Shown here: piece after piece, positions 16,727 to 28,903 of the stretch
Layout: each line of letters starts with the position of its first letter
Numbering within the stretch: position 1 is the first letter of the stretch
NCBI RefSeq assembly: GCF_008929045.1
Contig: NZ_VFAH01000001.1
Location: forward strand, 496,001-560,000
Length of the DNA stretch: 64,000 nt
Origin: Noviherbaspirillum aerium
GTDB taxonomy: Bacteria > Pseudomonadota > Gammaproteobacteria > Burkholderiales > Burkholderiaceae_D
Direction: 5' to 3'
Program-made: the position numbers and the translations under genes
Notes under the pieces: generated by a model
What the model was told of the DNA's origin: nothing
Databases searched by the model: none
Seen by the model: only the letters and a program-made list of their open reading frames with translations

Positions 16727-17281
16727 TTACTTCGGCATCAGCACCGTATCGATCACATTGATCACGCCGTTCGACTGGTACACGTCATAGGTGCTGATAT
16801 TGGCGGCACCGCCCTTTTCATCCATCACCTGAATGTTGTGCATGCCGTTCATCACGAACGTGAGCTTGCCGCCGCCGGCTGTCGCCAGGGTGGCCTTGCC
16901 GTTCTGCTTCTTGATCTCGCCCTGCAAGGCATTGAAGTCATACTTGCCCGGCACGACGTGATACGTCAGCACCTTGGTCAGGGTTTCCTTGTTCTCGGGC
17001 TTGACCAGCGTATCGACGGTGCCGGCAGGCAGCTTGCCGAACGCGGCATTGGTCGGCGCGAAGACCGTGAACGGCCCCTTGCCCTTGAGCGTGTCCACCA
17101 GGCCGGCCGCCTTGACGGCGGTGACCAGCGTGGTGTGATCGGCGGAATTGACGGCGTTGTCGACGATGTCCTTGGTCGGGAACATGCTCTGTCCGCCTAC
17201 CATCACGGTATTTTCCGCGATGGCGAAAGGTGCGGCGGCGAGAGCTGCGGTAACGACGAAAGCTTGGGCGATTTTGCGCAT
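16727..17281 (-). CDS. Fasciclin (FAS1) domain secreted protein
   Basis: A 184-aa protein with a signal peptide (MRKIAQAFVVTAALAAAPFAIA, cleaved before ENT). The rest is one FAS1 domain with both conserved boxes: FTVFAPTNAAFGKLP (H1 region) and LTYHVVPGKYDFNAL; the C-terminal strand NGVINVIDTVLMP closes the fold. FAS1 proteins mediate adhesion or surface interactions in the envelope. AAGGAG lies 8 bases before the chosen ATG. It is monocistronic. Confidence 0.93.
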   Translation of the reverse strand: MRKIAQAFVVTAALAAAPFAIAENTVMVGGQSMFPTKDIVDNAVNSADHTTLVTAVKAAGLVDTLKGKGPFTVFAPTNAAFGKLPAGTVDTLVKPENKETLTKVLTYHVVPGKYDFNALQGEIKKQNGKATLATAGGGKLTFVMNGMHNIQVMDEKGGAANISTYDVYQSNGVINVIDTVLMPK

Positions 17282-17418
17282 GAGGTGTTCTCCTTCGGTA
17301 TCGAGTGTTGTTAGAGACTGCGAAGGGATATACGCCAACACCGCGCAAGCGGATTCAAGAATTTTCAGCGGGGTTTAGCCGGTGTACCAGGGCTCGGCGG
17401 TCTTCGCCGGCCCGGCAT

Positions 17419-18693
17419 TCAGAATCGTGCAATGCTGAAAGGCGCAAAGCGGGCCATGTCGAATTGTCCGCGCATGCCTTGCGCAATCCAGCGCGCGGTA
17501 TTGATCGATCCGGTCACGCCGAGATGGCCGTGTCCGAATGCGCACCACAGTCCCGGATGGCCCGGCACCGGGCCGAGGACCGGAAGCGAGTCCGGCAGGC
17601 AGGGACGATGTCCCATCCATGCCGATGCCGCATCAAGCCGCAGTCCGGGAAGGCCTTCCCGGCCCGCCGCGCCGAGCAGTTCGGAGCGGCGCTCGCTCGG
17701 CGGCATCGACAGACCGCCGAATTCGACTGTGCCGGAAATCCGCAGGCCGGTTTCCATCGGCACCATGAATACCTTGCGGTCGGCAAGTACGAGCGGCCTC
17801 GAGATGGACACGCCGGGGTCCGTCACATGCAGGTGATAGCCGCGCTGGCTCTCCAGCGGCACGCGCAGGCCGAGCGTGCGCAGCAGATCGGCGGACCAGA
17901 TGCCGGCGGCAATGACGAGCTGCTCCGCCTGGAGACTGGACTGCGCGCCTTCCACCTGCCATGTGCCGCCCGGGCTGGACGAAGGCATCCGCCGCACGCG
18001 CCGCACGCTGTCGCGGATGAATTGCACACCCTGCCGGCGTACCGCATGCGCAATTGCGCCCGCGTAGAGGAAGGGCTCCGTTACGGCGCCCTGCTCCGGC
18101 ATGAACACGCCTGCGCGGTAGACATCGCTGACGGCGGGTTCCAGTGCGCGGACGCCCCTGGCATCCAGTTGTTCGATGCGCACGCCATGCCTTTCGCGCA
18201 GGCGCCAGCTTCCCGCATCCTTGGCGAGTGCCGCCGTATCGCGATACAGGTGAAGCTGGCCGGTCTGCACCACCCGCTTGGGACAACCGATCTCGCGCGC
18301 GAGTGCCTGGTGATGTTCCAGTGCGCCGGCAAACAGATCCTGCAACGCGCTCGCTATCTGCTCGACACGCTGCGGCGTGGCGGATGCGACAAAGCGCCGC
18401 AGCCAGGGTGCCGCGCGCAGCCAGTAATGCCAGGGTACGTGCAGCGGACTGTCGACATCGAACAGCATGCCGGCCGCACTCTTCATGATGCCCGGCATGG
18501 CCAGCGGCGCCACGGAACCGGCGGAGATGGCGCCGGCATTCCCGAATGAACATTGGGATCCGGGTTCCTCCGGGTCGATGATGCTGACCTGATAACCGGC
18601 CTTGCGCAATTCATGCGCAACACACAAGCCGACAATGCCGGCGCCGATGACGACGACCGAAGACGCCGATGATGCTTGCCTTGTTTTCTCCAT
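17419..18693 (-). CDS. D-amino-acid dehydrogenase-like FAD oxidoreductase (DadA family)
   Basis: A 424-aa FAD enzyme of the DAO/DadA family, oxidising D-amino acids (or related secondary amines) and passing electrons to the respiratory chain. FAD is bound by VVVIGAGIVGLCVAHELRKAG near residues 13-33. The DadA-type signature SFGNAGAISAGSVAPLAMPG follows at ~49-68, and the C-terminal glycine-rich loop GHGHLGVTGSINTARWIAQ completes the site. Length matches the family. It is divergent from the pyrophosphohydrolase gene with a ~90-bp shared upstream region. No alanine racemase is next to it, so the natural substrate is open. Confidence 0.88.
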   Translation of the reverse strand: MEKTRQASSASSVVVIGAGIVGLCVAHELRKAGYQVSIIDPEEPGSQCSFGNAGAISAGSVAPLAMPGIMKSAAGMLFDVDSPLHVPWHYWLRAAPWLRRFVASATPQRVEQIASALQDLFAGALEHHQALAREIGCPKRVVQTGQLHLYRDTAALAKDAGSWRLRERHGVRIEQLDARGVRALEPAVSDVYRAGVFMPEQGAVTEPFLYAGAIAHAVRRQGVQFIRDSVRRVRRMPSSSPGGTWQVEGAQSSLQAEQLVIAAGIWSADLLRTLGLRVPLESQRGYHLHVTDPGVSISRPLVLADRKVFMVPMETGLRISGTVEFGGLSMPPSERRSELLGAAGREGLPGLRLDAASAWMGHRPCLPDSLPVLGPVPGHPGLWCAFGHGHLGVTGSINTARWIAQGMRGQFDMARFAPFSIARF

Positions 18694-18782
18694 CCGGCAA
18701 TGCTAACCCGTTGCGGCCGCTGATGCTGGCAGCAGCCGCAAAAGCGGTGCACACTGACGCGAACTCAACGAAGGGAAACGAT

Positions 18783-19166
18783 ATGGCCGACCTGGAGGCA
18801 ATCCGAACGATGCTCATCCGCTTTCGCGACGAGCGCAACTGGAAACAGTTTCACAACCTGAAGAACCTGATCATCTCGCTCAATCTCGAAGCGGCGGAAC
18901 TGCTGGAACTGACCCAGTGGAAATCCGATGAGGAATTGCTGCGCCTTTCCTCGACGGATGCCAGCTTCCGCGAGCAGCTTGCCGACGAGTGCGCGGATGT
19001 CCTGCTGTATCTCCTGCTGGTGGCGGGGGAAGGCGGCATCGACTTGCTGAAGGCGGCGGAAGACAAAATACGAAAGAATGCGGAGAAATACCCGGTGGAT
19101 CAATCGTATGGGTCTGCTGCGAAATACACCGAGCTCAAGCAGCGAAGCAGGAAAGGCAGGTCCTGA
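18783..19166 (+). CDS. MazG-like nucleotide pyrophosphohydrolase
   Basis: A 127-aa all-helical NTP pyrophosphohydrolase of the MazG/RS21-C6 type, expected to hydrolyse non-canonical or excess (d)NTPs to monophosphates. The metal-binding acidic motifs are EAAELLELTQW (~36-46) and DECADVLLYLLLVAGE (~70-85). The start is at the ATG with AAGGGA about 8 bases upstream; the frame is open further upstream but that part overlaps the divergent gene. The C-terminal tail is basic. Confidence 0.87.
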   Translation: MADLEAIRTMLIRFRDERNWKQFHNLKNLIISLNLEAAELLELTQWKSDEELLRLSSTDASFREQLADECADVLLYLLLVAGEGGIDLLKAAEDKIRKNAEKYPVDQSYGSAAKYTELKQRSRKGRS

Positions 19167-19410
19167 CTGGCGCGGTATTGGAACGATATTGCCATCACGT
19201 TGCCTTCATTGCCGTGGCGCCGCTGCGATGGAAGACACCGCGCGAGCCGTCGCAATCAGGCGGGTAAGTGGCTGATCAAACGTATTTATCTTCATCGATT
19301 CGGGCCTGTCGCGCAAGCCGGGAATGCAACATGCATGTCAATGTGGCATTAGAGGAACAGCGCACTTAATGAAAATCAAAGCCGGCGCAGTTCGCCGAAG
19401 ACGCCTCGAA

Positions 19411-19443
19411 TAGTCGATTAATCTCGACTAACCCCAAACGGGG
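19411..19443. promoter_or_regulatory. Inverted repeats upstream of a lipoprotein gene
   Basis: Two adjacent dyads lie in the 306-bp gap before the lipoprotein start: TAGTCGA-N6-TCGACTA (19411-19430) and CCCC-AAAC-GGGG (19432-19443). The first has operator-like size, the second could form a small hairpin near the RBS. The rest of the gap shows nothing I can assign. Confidence 0.35.
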
Positions 19444-19472
19444 ATTCATCACAATTCGCTTCGAGGTGTTAC

Positions 19473-20282
19473 ATGAAATCAGGGATTCAAGGCTTTATCG
19501 GTGCATGCATCTGCGTTCTTCTGGCTGGCTGCGGAGGCAGCGAGCCCACCGCTTCATCAGGTTCTTCTGCAAGCCTGCCATCTACTGTCGCCGTGAGCGG
19601 CAACGACACTGCAACGTCGCCATCCGCGGCTGAAAGCCGTACCGCATCGACTACGTTCGCCGCCATGCTGCTTGAGGCGCCGGCCGACGGCGGCGCGCCC
19701 AAGGGCACCGTTCGCCTGCAGGTGCGCGGCAGCGGGCTGGAAAATGTCGAACTTCTTCCGACCGGCAGCTACCTGCCCAGGCTCGGCGTATTCACCATCT
19801 CCGCCGACAAGACACTGGCATGGCTGGATTTCGACACGACCTCCCTGCCCAACGGCGAACTGCTCGCCCGCATCGTGGCCTTCAGCGCGCCGGCAGGCCA
19901 GGGCGGCATGGCGGTCGAGGTGATGCCGACGCGTCGCTGGTACCTGTTCAATGATCCGCAGCCCGCCCTCAAAGGCGCCATCCCTGCCGCCTTCTACATG
20001 CCGCAGGTATTGCTCACGATGGCGGATCTCCCGTATGTCAATCCGCAGCCCCTGCGCGACATGATGGCCCTTGGCGATGGCGCGTATCAGCAAATGCTGA
20101 ACAGCGACGGCGCACGCGTGCGGCAGACGCTGCGCACCTATCTTCCCGCGCATGTCGTCCTGATTCCTGCACCGAGGGGATTCATGGGGCCGTGGGACTC
20201 CTGCCTGCAGTCGCTGGGCGCTCCCGCCTGCCGCAGTGCCATGAGCTCGATGATTTCACTCATGGACAACAAGCCGCATTGA
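19473..20282 (+). CDS. Lipoprotein of unknown function
   Basis: A 269-aa predicted lipoprotein: signal peptide with lipobox VLLAGCGG (Cys at residue 20), then a Ser/Thr-rich low-complexity linker to about residue 60. The remaining globular part contains a beta-rich region (GTVRLQVRGSGLENVELLP, GVFTISADKTLAWLDFDT) and a helical C terminus with two Cys (CLQSLGAPAC). No family is recognised. GAGGTG lies before the ATG. It is preceded by paired inverted repeats and followed by a strong GC hairpin. Confidence 0.75.
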   Translation: MKSGIQGFIGACICVLLAGCGGSEPTASSGSSASLPSTVAVSGNDTATSPSAAESRTASTTFAAMLLEAPADGGAPKGTVRLQVRGSGLENVELLPTGSYLPRLGVFTISADKTLAWLDFDTTSLPNGELLARIVAFSAPAGQGGMAVEVMPTRRWYLFNDPQPALKGAIPAAFYMPQVLLTMADLPYVNPQPLRDMMALGDGAYQQMLNSDGARVRQTLRTYLPAHVVLIPAPRGFMGPWDSCLQSLGAPACRSAMSSMISLMDNKPH

Positions 20283-20353
20283 ACATAGCAAGCCCTCTCT
20301 ACCCACGGACTCCTTCCCGGATTCCTTCCAAGTATGGCAACAGCATGAGAAGT

Positions 20354-20378
20354 CGGGCCGTGCGTGAAACGCGGCCCG
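20354..20378 (+). terminator. GC-rich hairpin after the lipoprotein gene
   Basis: CGGGCCGTG pairs with the complementary arm ending GGCCCG (9 bp with one G-T pair, 7-nt loop). It lacks a T-tract, so termination is uncertain. Confidence 0.4.
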
Positions 20379-20420
20379 CAGTCGTCAAGTCTCTCTTCGG
20401 ACGAACAAAGGCATGGGCTT

Positions 20421-20426
20421 TATAAT
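20421..20426 (+). promoter_or_regulatory. -10 element of the periplasmic binding protein gene
   Basis: A perfect TATAAT 28 bases before the ATG. No good -35 is visible at 16-18 bp (the nearest is TTCGGA with 19 bp), so an activator may be needed. Confidence 0.45.
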
Positions 20427-20453
20427 CTTCACTTTCTTAGCGAAGGAAAGTCC

Positions 20454-21620
20454 ATGCCCTCTCCCATGCGCCGCCTGTCCGCTCTCTTGTCCCTCAGCCT
20501 TGCGATGGCGGCAGCACCGTCCTTCGCGCAGATCAAGATCGGCATCACCATCTCCTCGACCGGCCCTGCCGCCGCCATCGGCATTCCGACCAAGAATGCG
20601 ATGCTGCTCTGGCCCAAGGAAATTGCCGGTCAGAAGGCCGAGTACATCATCCTCGACGATGCATCCGACGTGACCAATGCCACGCGCAACATGCGCCGCC
20701 TCACCGCCGAAGAGAAGGTGGACGCGGTGGTAGGGCCGGTCACCACGCCGAATGCCTTGGCAATGCTGGACATTGCCGCGGAAACGGAAACGCCGATGAT
20801 CGCACTGGCGGCATCTTCCGCCATTGTCGAGCCGATGGATGCGAAGCGCTTCTGGGCATTCAAGATGCCGCAGAACGACTCCCACATGGCCACCATCATC
20901 ACGCAGCACATGTCCGACAACGGCGTGAAGACGGTCGGCTTCATCGGCTTCGCCGACGCCTACGGCGAAGGATGGTGGCGCGAGTTTTCCAAGGTGGCGG
21001 AGATCCGCAAGCTCAAGATCGTCGGCAGCGAGCGCTATGCGCGCACCGACACCAGCGTCACCGGGCAGGTTCTCAAGCTGATATCTGCGCAGCCGGATGC
21101 GATCCTGGTCGCAGGTTCGGCAACGCCAGCGGTACTGCCGCAGAAGACGCTGGTCGAACGCGGCTACAAGGGACGCATCTACCAGACGCACGGCATCGGC
21201 ACGCTGGACTTCCTGCGTGTCGGCGGCAAGGATGTCGAAGGCACTTTCTTCCCTTCCGGCCCCGGCGTGGTAGCAAAGACCCTGCCCAATTCCAATTCCA
21301 TCAAGAAGACCGGAATGGATTTCCTGCGCCGCTATGAAGCCGCCTACGGCCCCGATACGATGACGCAATTCTCGGCCGATGCCTGGGGTGCTTACCTGCT
21401 GCTCGAAAACGCGATGCCGCAGGCGCTCAAGAGCGCCAAGCCCGGCACGAAGGAATTCCGTGCCGCGCTGCGCACGGCAATCGAGAATACGAAGAACCTG
21501 ATGGTGCCGCAAGGCGTGATCAACATGAGCCCGAAGGATCATGTCGGCCTGGATCAGCGTTCGCGCGTGATGGGAAGGATTGTCGGCAACAAGTTCACGT
21601 ACGCCTACGGCGGCGAATAG
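20454..21620 (+). CDS. Periplasmic ABC-transporter substrate-binding protein (Leu/Ile/Val-type)
   Basis: A 388-aa type I periplasmic binding protein of the LivJ/branched-chain amino-acid or aromatic-acid receptor family. A signal peptide (LSALLSLSLAMAAAPSFA, cleaved before QIKIG) precedes the bilobed domain: IKIGITISSTGPAAAIGIP is the canonical first strand and ligand loop, with the Asp/Ser-rich hinge regions following. AAGGAAA provides the RBS. No permease or ATPase genes are adjacent, so it is an orphan receptor or serves a distant transporter. A strong bidirectional terminator ends the unit. Confidence 0.93.
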   Translation: MPSPMRRLSALLSLSLAMAAAPSFAQIKIGITISSTGPAAAIGIPTKNAMLLWPKEIAGQKAEYIILDDASDVTNATRNMRRLTAEEKVDAVVGPVTTPNALAMLDIAAETETPMIALAASSAIVEPMDAKRFWAFKMPQNDSHMATIITQHMSDNGVKTVGFIGFADAYGEGWWREFSKVAEIRKLKIVGSERYARTDTSVTGQVLKLISAQPDAILVAGSATPAVLPQKTLVERGYKGRIYQTHGIGTLDFLRVGGKDVEGTFFPSGPGVVAKTLPNSNSIKKTGMDFLRRYEAAYGPDTMTQFSADAWGAYLLLENAMPQALKSAKPGTKEFRAALRTAIENTKNLMVPQGVINMSPKDHVGLDQRSRVMGRIVGNKFTYAYGGE

Positions 21621-21641
21621 AACCATTCAGCCCGACACCAA

Positions 21642-21679
21642 AAGGCCCGGTGGTTGCGATTCACCGGGCCTTGTTTTTT
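21642..21679. terminator. Bidirectional intrinsic terminator
   Basis: AAGGCCCGGTG (21642-21652) pairs with CACCGGGCCTT (21662-21672), followed by GTTTTTT. It ends the binding-protein gene, and on the other strand lies at the stop of the membrane-protein gene. Confidence 0.9.
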
Positions 21680-22080
21680 CGGAGCCGGTTGCTGATCCAT
21701 GGCGCCAGGCAAGCCGCGAGCAGCAGCATGCCGTTTGCCGCCAGCAGCCAGTAAAGCTCCATTTGCGTAGGCGACAGCGCAGGCGCCGCATGGGCATCAT
21801 CATGGTTGGACGGATAGGTTGCCAGGAAATAGAGTATCGATGCGATGCATGCGGCCAGGGTAATGCTCAGCATCTGGCGCGCGGCAAACACCCGAAACAA
21901 CGCGCTGACGCAGAGAATGGCAATCCCGCCATAGGCAACGCCAAGCAGCAGCCGATCGAACGCGCCGGCGGACCAATGAAAACTGATCGTATCCTTGACC
22001 TCGACATATCCGGCGAAGGCAATGGCGCTCAGTAGCGAGACAAGCAATAAGCAGGAAGTGCTCAGTGTACGGAAGACCAT
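21661..22080 (-). CDS. Small four-helix membrane protein, partner of DUF6402 gene
   Basis: A 139-aa integral membrane protein with four hydrophobic segments: near the N terminus (STSCLLLVSLLSAIAFAGYV), about 45-65 (LLLGVAYGGIAILCVSALF), 75-92 (LSITLAACIASILYFLA) and 112-130 (ELYWLLAANGMLLLAACLA). A His/Asp-rich loop (SNHDDAHAAP) lies between helices three and four. The start is 5 bases after the DUF6402 stop with GAGG upstream. I recognise no family. Tight linkage suggests it works with, or protects against, the DUF6402 product. Confidence 0.7.
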   Translation of the reverse strand: MVFRTLSTSCLLLVSLLSAIAFAGYVEVKDTISFHWSAGAFDRLLLGVAYGGIAILCVSALFRVFAARQMLSITLAACIASILYFLATYPSNHDDAHAAPALSPTQMELYWLLAANGMLLLAACLAPWISNRLRKNKAR

Positions 22081-22085
22081 GGCGC

Positions 22086-22925
22086 TCAAATCCTCATGAT
22101 CAAGGGTTTTGCGAGCGACTTGGTCAGGATGTCGGAGAAGACGACAAAGTCTCCGCCGCGCGCATGTTGCCTTCGCCATTCCCGGAAGCTGCGGTTCTCG
22201 ACGAACACCTTGCCGGTGCTGTACAGGGTTGATGCGCCTTCGCGCCCCCAGTGGCCAAGAGGCTCGTCATCCGCCGTAAAGTCATAGTTATCGCGCACGT
22301 AAAAGTGAAGCGCATGGACTTCGACCTGGTGGGAACAGCCATCGCCCCGTTTCGGCAAGGGTTGCACAAAGCCGCTCACAGCCATATGCAGGGTGAAACT
22401 GCCGAGCGCGCAGTCGAGTGCATCGGTGCTGTTGCTGAAACCGACGCTGATCATGTTCAGGTGAGCGGTCTCGTGAAGAGCAACGACATCGTTCGTGTTG
22501 CCAATTGCGCGGCGGGCCCCGGTCAGCAATCCTGAACGCATGAGCACCCTTTTCAGTTCCCGTTCTGCGGCTGGCGTCTGCGTGCGCTGCAACTCCAGCA
22601 GCGACATGGCCTGCGCTGCGCGGGCAAACCCGGCCAGCCATGACATCTTCAGAATGGCGGTATCGATATTTTTCCTCGAGACTGCGCGAAAGTCGACCGT
22701 ACCTGACTTCCATGAAGGCGGCAGTACAAAGGGAGGGCTGTTGAACCAGCGTTTCATCAATGCAGCCCCGACAGCGGCATTCATCCGGGACATGACGTCC
22801 GGGATCTCGACCAGCTGAAAGTCCTTGAAACATGCTTCGTTGGATTGCGCCAGGGTGGCGGCTTCGGTAGAGACGACGCGCATGACGTTCGCATAGGTGC
22901 CGCGCAATGCTTCACTGATCGACAT
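22086..22925 (-). CDS. DUF6402 family protein
   Basis: A 279-aa soluble protein. The patterns FQLVEIPDVMSRMNAAVGAA, LMKRWFN and the C-terminal DNYDFTADDEPLGHW and SFREWRRQHARGGDFVVFSD match my recollection of DUF6402. That family is found in Burkholderia and relatives, often near type VI secretion effector or PAAR genes, and has unknown function. There is no signal peptide or catalytic motif. The start is placed at the Met with GAAAGG 6 bases upstream. The gene heads a two-gene unit with the small membrane protein. No other T6SS gene is nearby, so the pair could be an orphan cargo or immunity module. Confidence 0.7.
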   Translation of the reverse strand: MSISEALRGTYANVMRVVSTEAATLAQSNEACFKDFQLVEIPDVMSRMNAAVGAALMKRWFNSPPFVLPPSWKSGTVDFRAVSRKNIDTAILKMSWLAGFARAAQAMSLLELQRTQTPAAERELKRVLMRSGLLTGARRAIGNTNDVVALHETAHLNMISVGFSNSTDALDCALGSFTLHMAVSGFVQPLPKRGDGCSHQVEVHALHFYVRDNYDFTADDEPLGHWGREGASTLYSTGKVFVENRSFREWRRQHARGGDFVVFSDILTKSLAKPLIMRI

Positions 22926-23100
22926 TGCCATCCTTTCAACAAAAGAGGGTTGAGGATAACAATGAAGTTGATACTGTTGCAACTTGACCTGTCTATCTGG
23001 TGTTGGGCATTTGCCGAATCCGAGGCTGAATCGCCAGGTAGTACTCTGCATCAGCCATATCGATTGATGTCAGTCCACCCATCCACCCGCATCAATGACA

Positions 23101-23137
23101 AAGGGCCAATCGACAACCGACTGGCCCTTCCTTTTTT
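23101..23137. terminator. Intrinsic terminator downstream of gyrB
   Basis: AAGGGCCA (23101-23108) pairs with TGGCCCTT (23122-23129), followed on the plus strand by CCTTTTTT and on the minus strand by a weaker TTTG tail. It lies 66 bases beyond the gyrB stop and separates it from the DUF6402 unit. Confidence 0.7.
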
Positions 23138-23202
23138 CGCTCATCGCAAGGTGGACTCGCTGCTCCGCTCAGGCAAGCTTTGCGACAGTCCGCAATCTCG
23201 CA

Positions 23203-25938
<2,736 letters not shown>

Positions 25939-25946
25939 TCAATGAA

Positions 25947-27053
25947 TCAAATACGCATCGGCATCACGACATACTTGAAGTCGCCGTTCTCCGGCACGGT
26001 GATCAGTGCCGACGAGTTGGCGTCTCCGAGCGCAATGTTGATGTTGTCGCTTTTGAGGTTGTTCAGTACGTCGAGCAAATAGGTCACGTTGAAACCGATA
26101 TCGATGCTGTCGCCGCCGTAATCGATTTCGAGCTCCTCGACCGCTTCTTCCTGATCGGCGTTGGTCGAGCTGATCTTCAGGCTGCCCGGGCTGATGATGC
26201 AGCGCACCCCCTTGAACTTGTCGCTGGTCATGATGGCCGCGCGCTGCAGGGAATGCAGCAGCGTCTGGCGGTCGATCGTGAAGTTGTTCTTGTAACCCTT
26301 GGGGATCACGCGGGTATAGTCGGGAAACTTGCCTTCGACGAGCTTGGAAATCAGTTCGATGTCGGCAAAGCTCAGCTTGACCTGGTTGTTGGCGATCTCG
26401 AGGTCGACCGTCTGGTCGCTGTCTTCGAGCAGGCGCTGCAGTTCCAGGATGGTCTTGCGCGGAATGATGACTTCCTGGCGCTCGAAATCCTGGTCGGTCT
26501 CGACCTGGCAGAACGCAAGACGGTGGCCGTCGGTGGCGACCGCGATCACGTTCTTGCCGTCGACGACCAGCAGCAGGCCGTTCAGGTAATAGCGGATGTC
26601 CTGCTGGGCCATCGAGAAATGGACCATGTTGAACAGATGCTTGAGCGTCTTTTGCGGCAGGGTGACCTTGGCATTGAAGTGCTCCGCCTGGGCGACCGTC
26701 GGAAACTCTTCCGCGGCCAGCGTCTGCAGGGCGAAGCGCGACTTGCCGGACTGGACCGTCATGCGCTTGTTGGCCAGCGACAGCGTCACGTCGCCGGAAT
26801 CCGGCAGCGCGCGCAGGATATCGAGCAGCTTGCGTGCCGCCACCGTGGTGGCCGCCACTTCGGCGCCGGCGCCTACGTCGGCATGCGTGGTGATCTGCAC
26901 TTCGATGTCGGTCGACAGAAAAGACACCTTTTCGCCGTCCTTACGAATGAGGATATTGGCCAGAATCGGCAGCGTGTGCCGACGCTCGACAATACCACTC
27001 ACAATCTGCAGCGGCCGGAGAAGCGTGTCGCGTTGGGTTTTCACCAATTGCAT
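25947..27053 (-). CDS. dnaN: DNA polymerase III subunit beta (sliding clamp)
   Basis: A 368-aa clamp protein that dimerises around DNA and tethers Pol III and other clamp-binding proteins. Three tandem DnaN folds cover the whole length. Typical segments are MQLVKTQRDTLLRPLQIVSG at the start, ATDGHRLAFCQ in the middle domain and the C-terminal YVVMPMRI that ends beside the peptide-binding pocket. It lies 234 bp after dnaA on the same strand; that gap contains a perfect DnaA box (27259-27267), so dnaN may also have its own promoter. Confidence 0.98.
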   Translation of the reverse strand: MQLVKTQRDTLLRPLQIVSGIVERRHTLPILANILIRKDGEKVSFLSTDIEVQITTHADVGAGAEVAATTVAARKLLDILRALPDSGDVTLSLANKRMTVQSGKSRFALQTLAAEEFPTVAQAEHFNAKVTLPQKTLKHLFNMVHFSMAQQDIRYYLNGLLLVVDGKNVIAVATDGHRLAFCQVETDQDFERQEVIIPRKTILELQRLLEDSDQTVDLEIANNQVKLSFADIELISKLVEGKFPDYTRVIPKGYKNNFTIDRQTLLHSLQRAAIMTSDKFKGVRCIISPGSLKISSTNADQEEAVEELEIDYGGDSIDIGFNVTYLLDVLNNLKSDNINIALGDANSSALITVPENGDFKYVVMPMRI

Positions 27054-27258
27054 GCTTTTTATCCTTGTGTGAGTTGAGACGATGCTGTGAATCGGAGAAA
27101 AGGCCGGTCGCTTTGCAGCTTCTGCGGGAAGTGACGCGGGCCTGATTTCATTAGCGCTGAATACCCTCTATTCTGACAGAAAAAGGTTCCCTTCAATGAA
27201 ATAGAAGGTCGGTTTGTTAACGGAGTGGCAAGGAAACTTCACGCCCCCGGCATGCGAC

Positions 27259-27267
27259 TTATCCACA
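27259..27267. promoter_or_regulatory. DnaA box between dnaA and dnaN
   Basis: TTATCCACA, a perfect DnaA box, 20 bp beyond the dnaA stop. It may modulate dnaN expression or belong to the extended origin. Confidence 0.65.
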
Positions 27268-27287
27268 AGCCGCCGGGCAGCCGCGGA

Positions 27288-28712
27288 TCAACCCTTGAGC
27301 GTCTGTTCGAGCACATGCAGCTCGTGGTTGACTTCCGGGTTCTTGCTGCGGTCGGCAGCGATCTTGCGCACCGCATGCAGAACCGTCGTGTGGTCGCGGC
27401 CGCCAAACAGCTCGCCGATCTCGGGCAGGCTCTTCTGCGTCAGTTCCTTTGCCAGATACATCGCAATCTGGCGCGGACGGGCAATGTTGGCCGGACGCTT
27501 CTTGGAATACATGTCGGCCACCTTGATGTTGAAAAAGTCGGCGACCGTCTTTTGAATATTCTCGACCGATATCTGCCTATTTTGGACCGAAAGCAGATCT
27601 TTCAATGCTTCCTTGACAACGTCGATCGTAATATCTTTGCCGTGGAAACGGGAATAGGCGAGGATTTTCCTCAATGCGCCTTCCAGTTCGCGCACGTTGG
27701 AACGCAGATGCTTGGCAACGAAGAAGGCAACGTCGTCCGACAGAACAGCGCCTTCCTGTGCAGCTTTCTTGAGCAGGATGGCAACACGCATTTCCAGCTC
27801 GGGCGGCTCCACCGCGACCGTCAGGCCGGAGTCGAAACGGGAGATCAGGCGGTCATCCATGCCGCTGATTTCCTTGGGATAAGTATCGCTGGTGATGATG
27901 ATCTGCTTCTTCGCCGCGATCAGCGCTTCGAAGGCGTAGAAGAATTCTTCCTGGGTGCGGCTCTTGCCGGCGAAGAATTGAATATCATCGATCAGCAGCA
28001 TGTCGAGCGAATGATAGTAACGCTTGAAGTCGTCGAAGCCCTTGCGCTGGTAAGCGGTCACTACGTCGCGAACATACTGTTCGGCATGGATGTAGCGGAT
28101 CCGGACATTGGGATTCTCGCCGAGCAGCTGATTGCCGATGGCATGGATCAGGTGGGTTTTTCCGAGTCCGACGCCGCCGTACAGAAACAGCGGGTTGTAG
28201 GATACCCCGGGGTTGTTGGCCACCTGGATTGCCGCGGCGCGGGCCAGCTGATTGGCCTTGCCGGTGACGAAGCTTTCAAAGGTCAGCGCGGCGTTGATCT
28301 TGCTCTGGTCGCGCTTTTTCGTATCCTCGATAACGATGTCGGCACGCTCGATCGGGTCCGGGATATCGTCGAGCGGATTGCCTTGGGCATGCTGGGCAGC
28401 CTGACTGTTGGCGGAAGGCTGGCCGGCAGCTGCCGAAGACGGCGGGGAAACCGGCTTGCGCGCGTTGTTTCCTCGCGGATCGAGCACGAACTGCACGTCA
28501 ATGGGAGCTTCCCAGTACTCATGCGCCAGAGTGGTGATGCGGCTGGCGAACTGGGTTTTCACCCAGTCGAGCTTGAAGCGGTTCGGCGCTGCGATGCGCA
28601 GGCGGCCTTCTTCGAAGTCGAGCGGAGCCAGCGGCTTGATCCAGGCGCTGAACTGCTGCGGCGTGAGTTCCTGCTCCAGCATAGCGGAGCAAGTCTGCCA
28701 AAAATCTTCCAT
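27288..28712 (-). CDS. dnaA: Chromosomal replication initiator DnaA
   Basis: A 474-aa initiator ATPase that binds DnaA boxes and opens the origin. Domain I is at the N terminus ([28 protein letters not shown]), domain II is a Gln/Ala/Pro-rich linker around 95-140, and domain III is the AAA+ core with Walker [16 protein letters not shown] (~180) and Walker [11 protein letters not shown]. Domain IV has the DNA-binding signature [15 protein letters not shown] near the C terminus. The start is the Met before EDFWQTC; the in-frame extension upstream is not conserved. The RBS is weak (GAAAAG). Confidence 0.98.
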   Translation of the reverse strand: MEDFWQTCSAMLEQELTPQQFSAWIKPLAPLDFEEGRLRIAAPNRFKLDWVKTQFASRITTLAHEYWEAPIDVQFVLDPRGNNARKPVSPPSSAAAGQPSANSQAAQHAQGNPLDDIPDPIERADIVIEDTKKRDQSKINAALTFESFVTGKANQLARAAAIQVANNPGVSYNPLFLYGGVGLGKTHLIHAIGNQLLGENPNVRIRYIHAEQYVRDVVTAYQRKGFDDFKRYYHSLDMLLIDDIQFFAGKSRTQEEFFYAFEALIAAKKQIIITSDTYPKEISGMDDRLISRFDSGLTVAVEPPELEMRVAILLKKAAQEGAVLSDDVAFFVAKHLRSNVRELEGALRKILAYSRFHGKDITIDVVKEALKDLLSVQNRQISVENIQKTVADFFNIKVADMYSKKRPANIARPRQIAMYLAKELTQKSLPEIGELFGGRDHTTVLHAVRKIAADRSKNPEVNHELHVLEQTLKG

Positions 28713-28894
28713 GTACTTTTCTGTTGTCTTGTTATGTGGAACAGACTTGGCCTGCATCCGGCACCGCTTCTCCCAAAACCTGCCCCTTGGCGCCGGCATC
28801 TGCCTGCCGGACGGTTCCAAACAGGGGGAAAAGAGGCTTTCCGACCTTGAAGGCGGTCCACACGGGAGAGCTATTCTAACCTCGGGAACTTGAG

Positions 28895-28903
28895 TTATCC
28901 ACA
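28895..28903. promoter_or_regulatory. DnaA box upstream of dnaA
   Basis: TTATCCACA, perfect consensus, about 185 bp before the dnaA ATG. It could serve origin firing and dnaA autoregulation. Confidence 0.75.
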
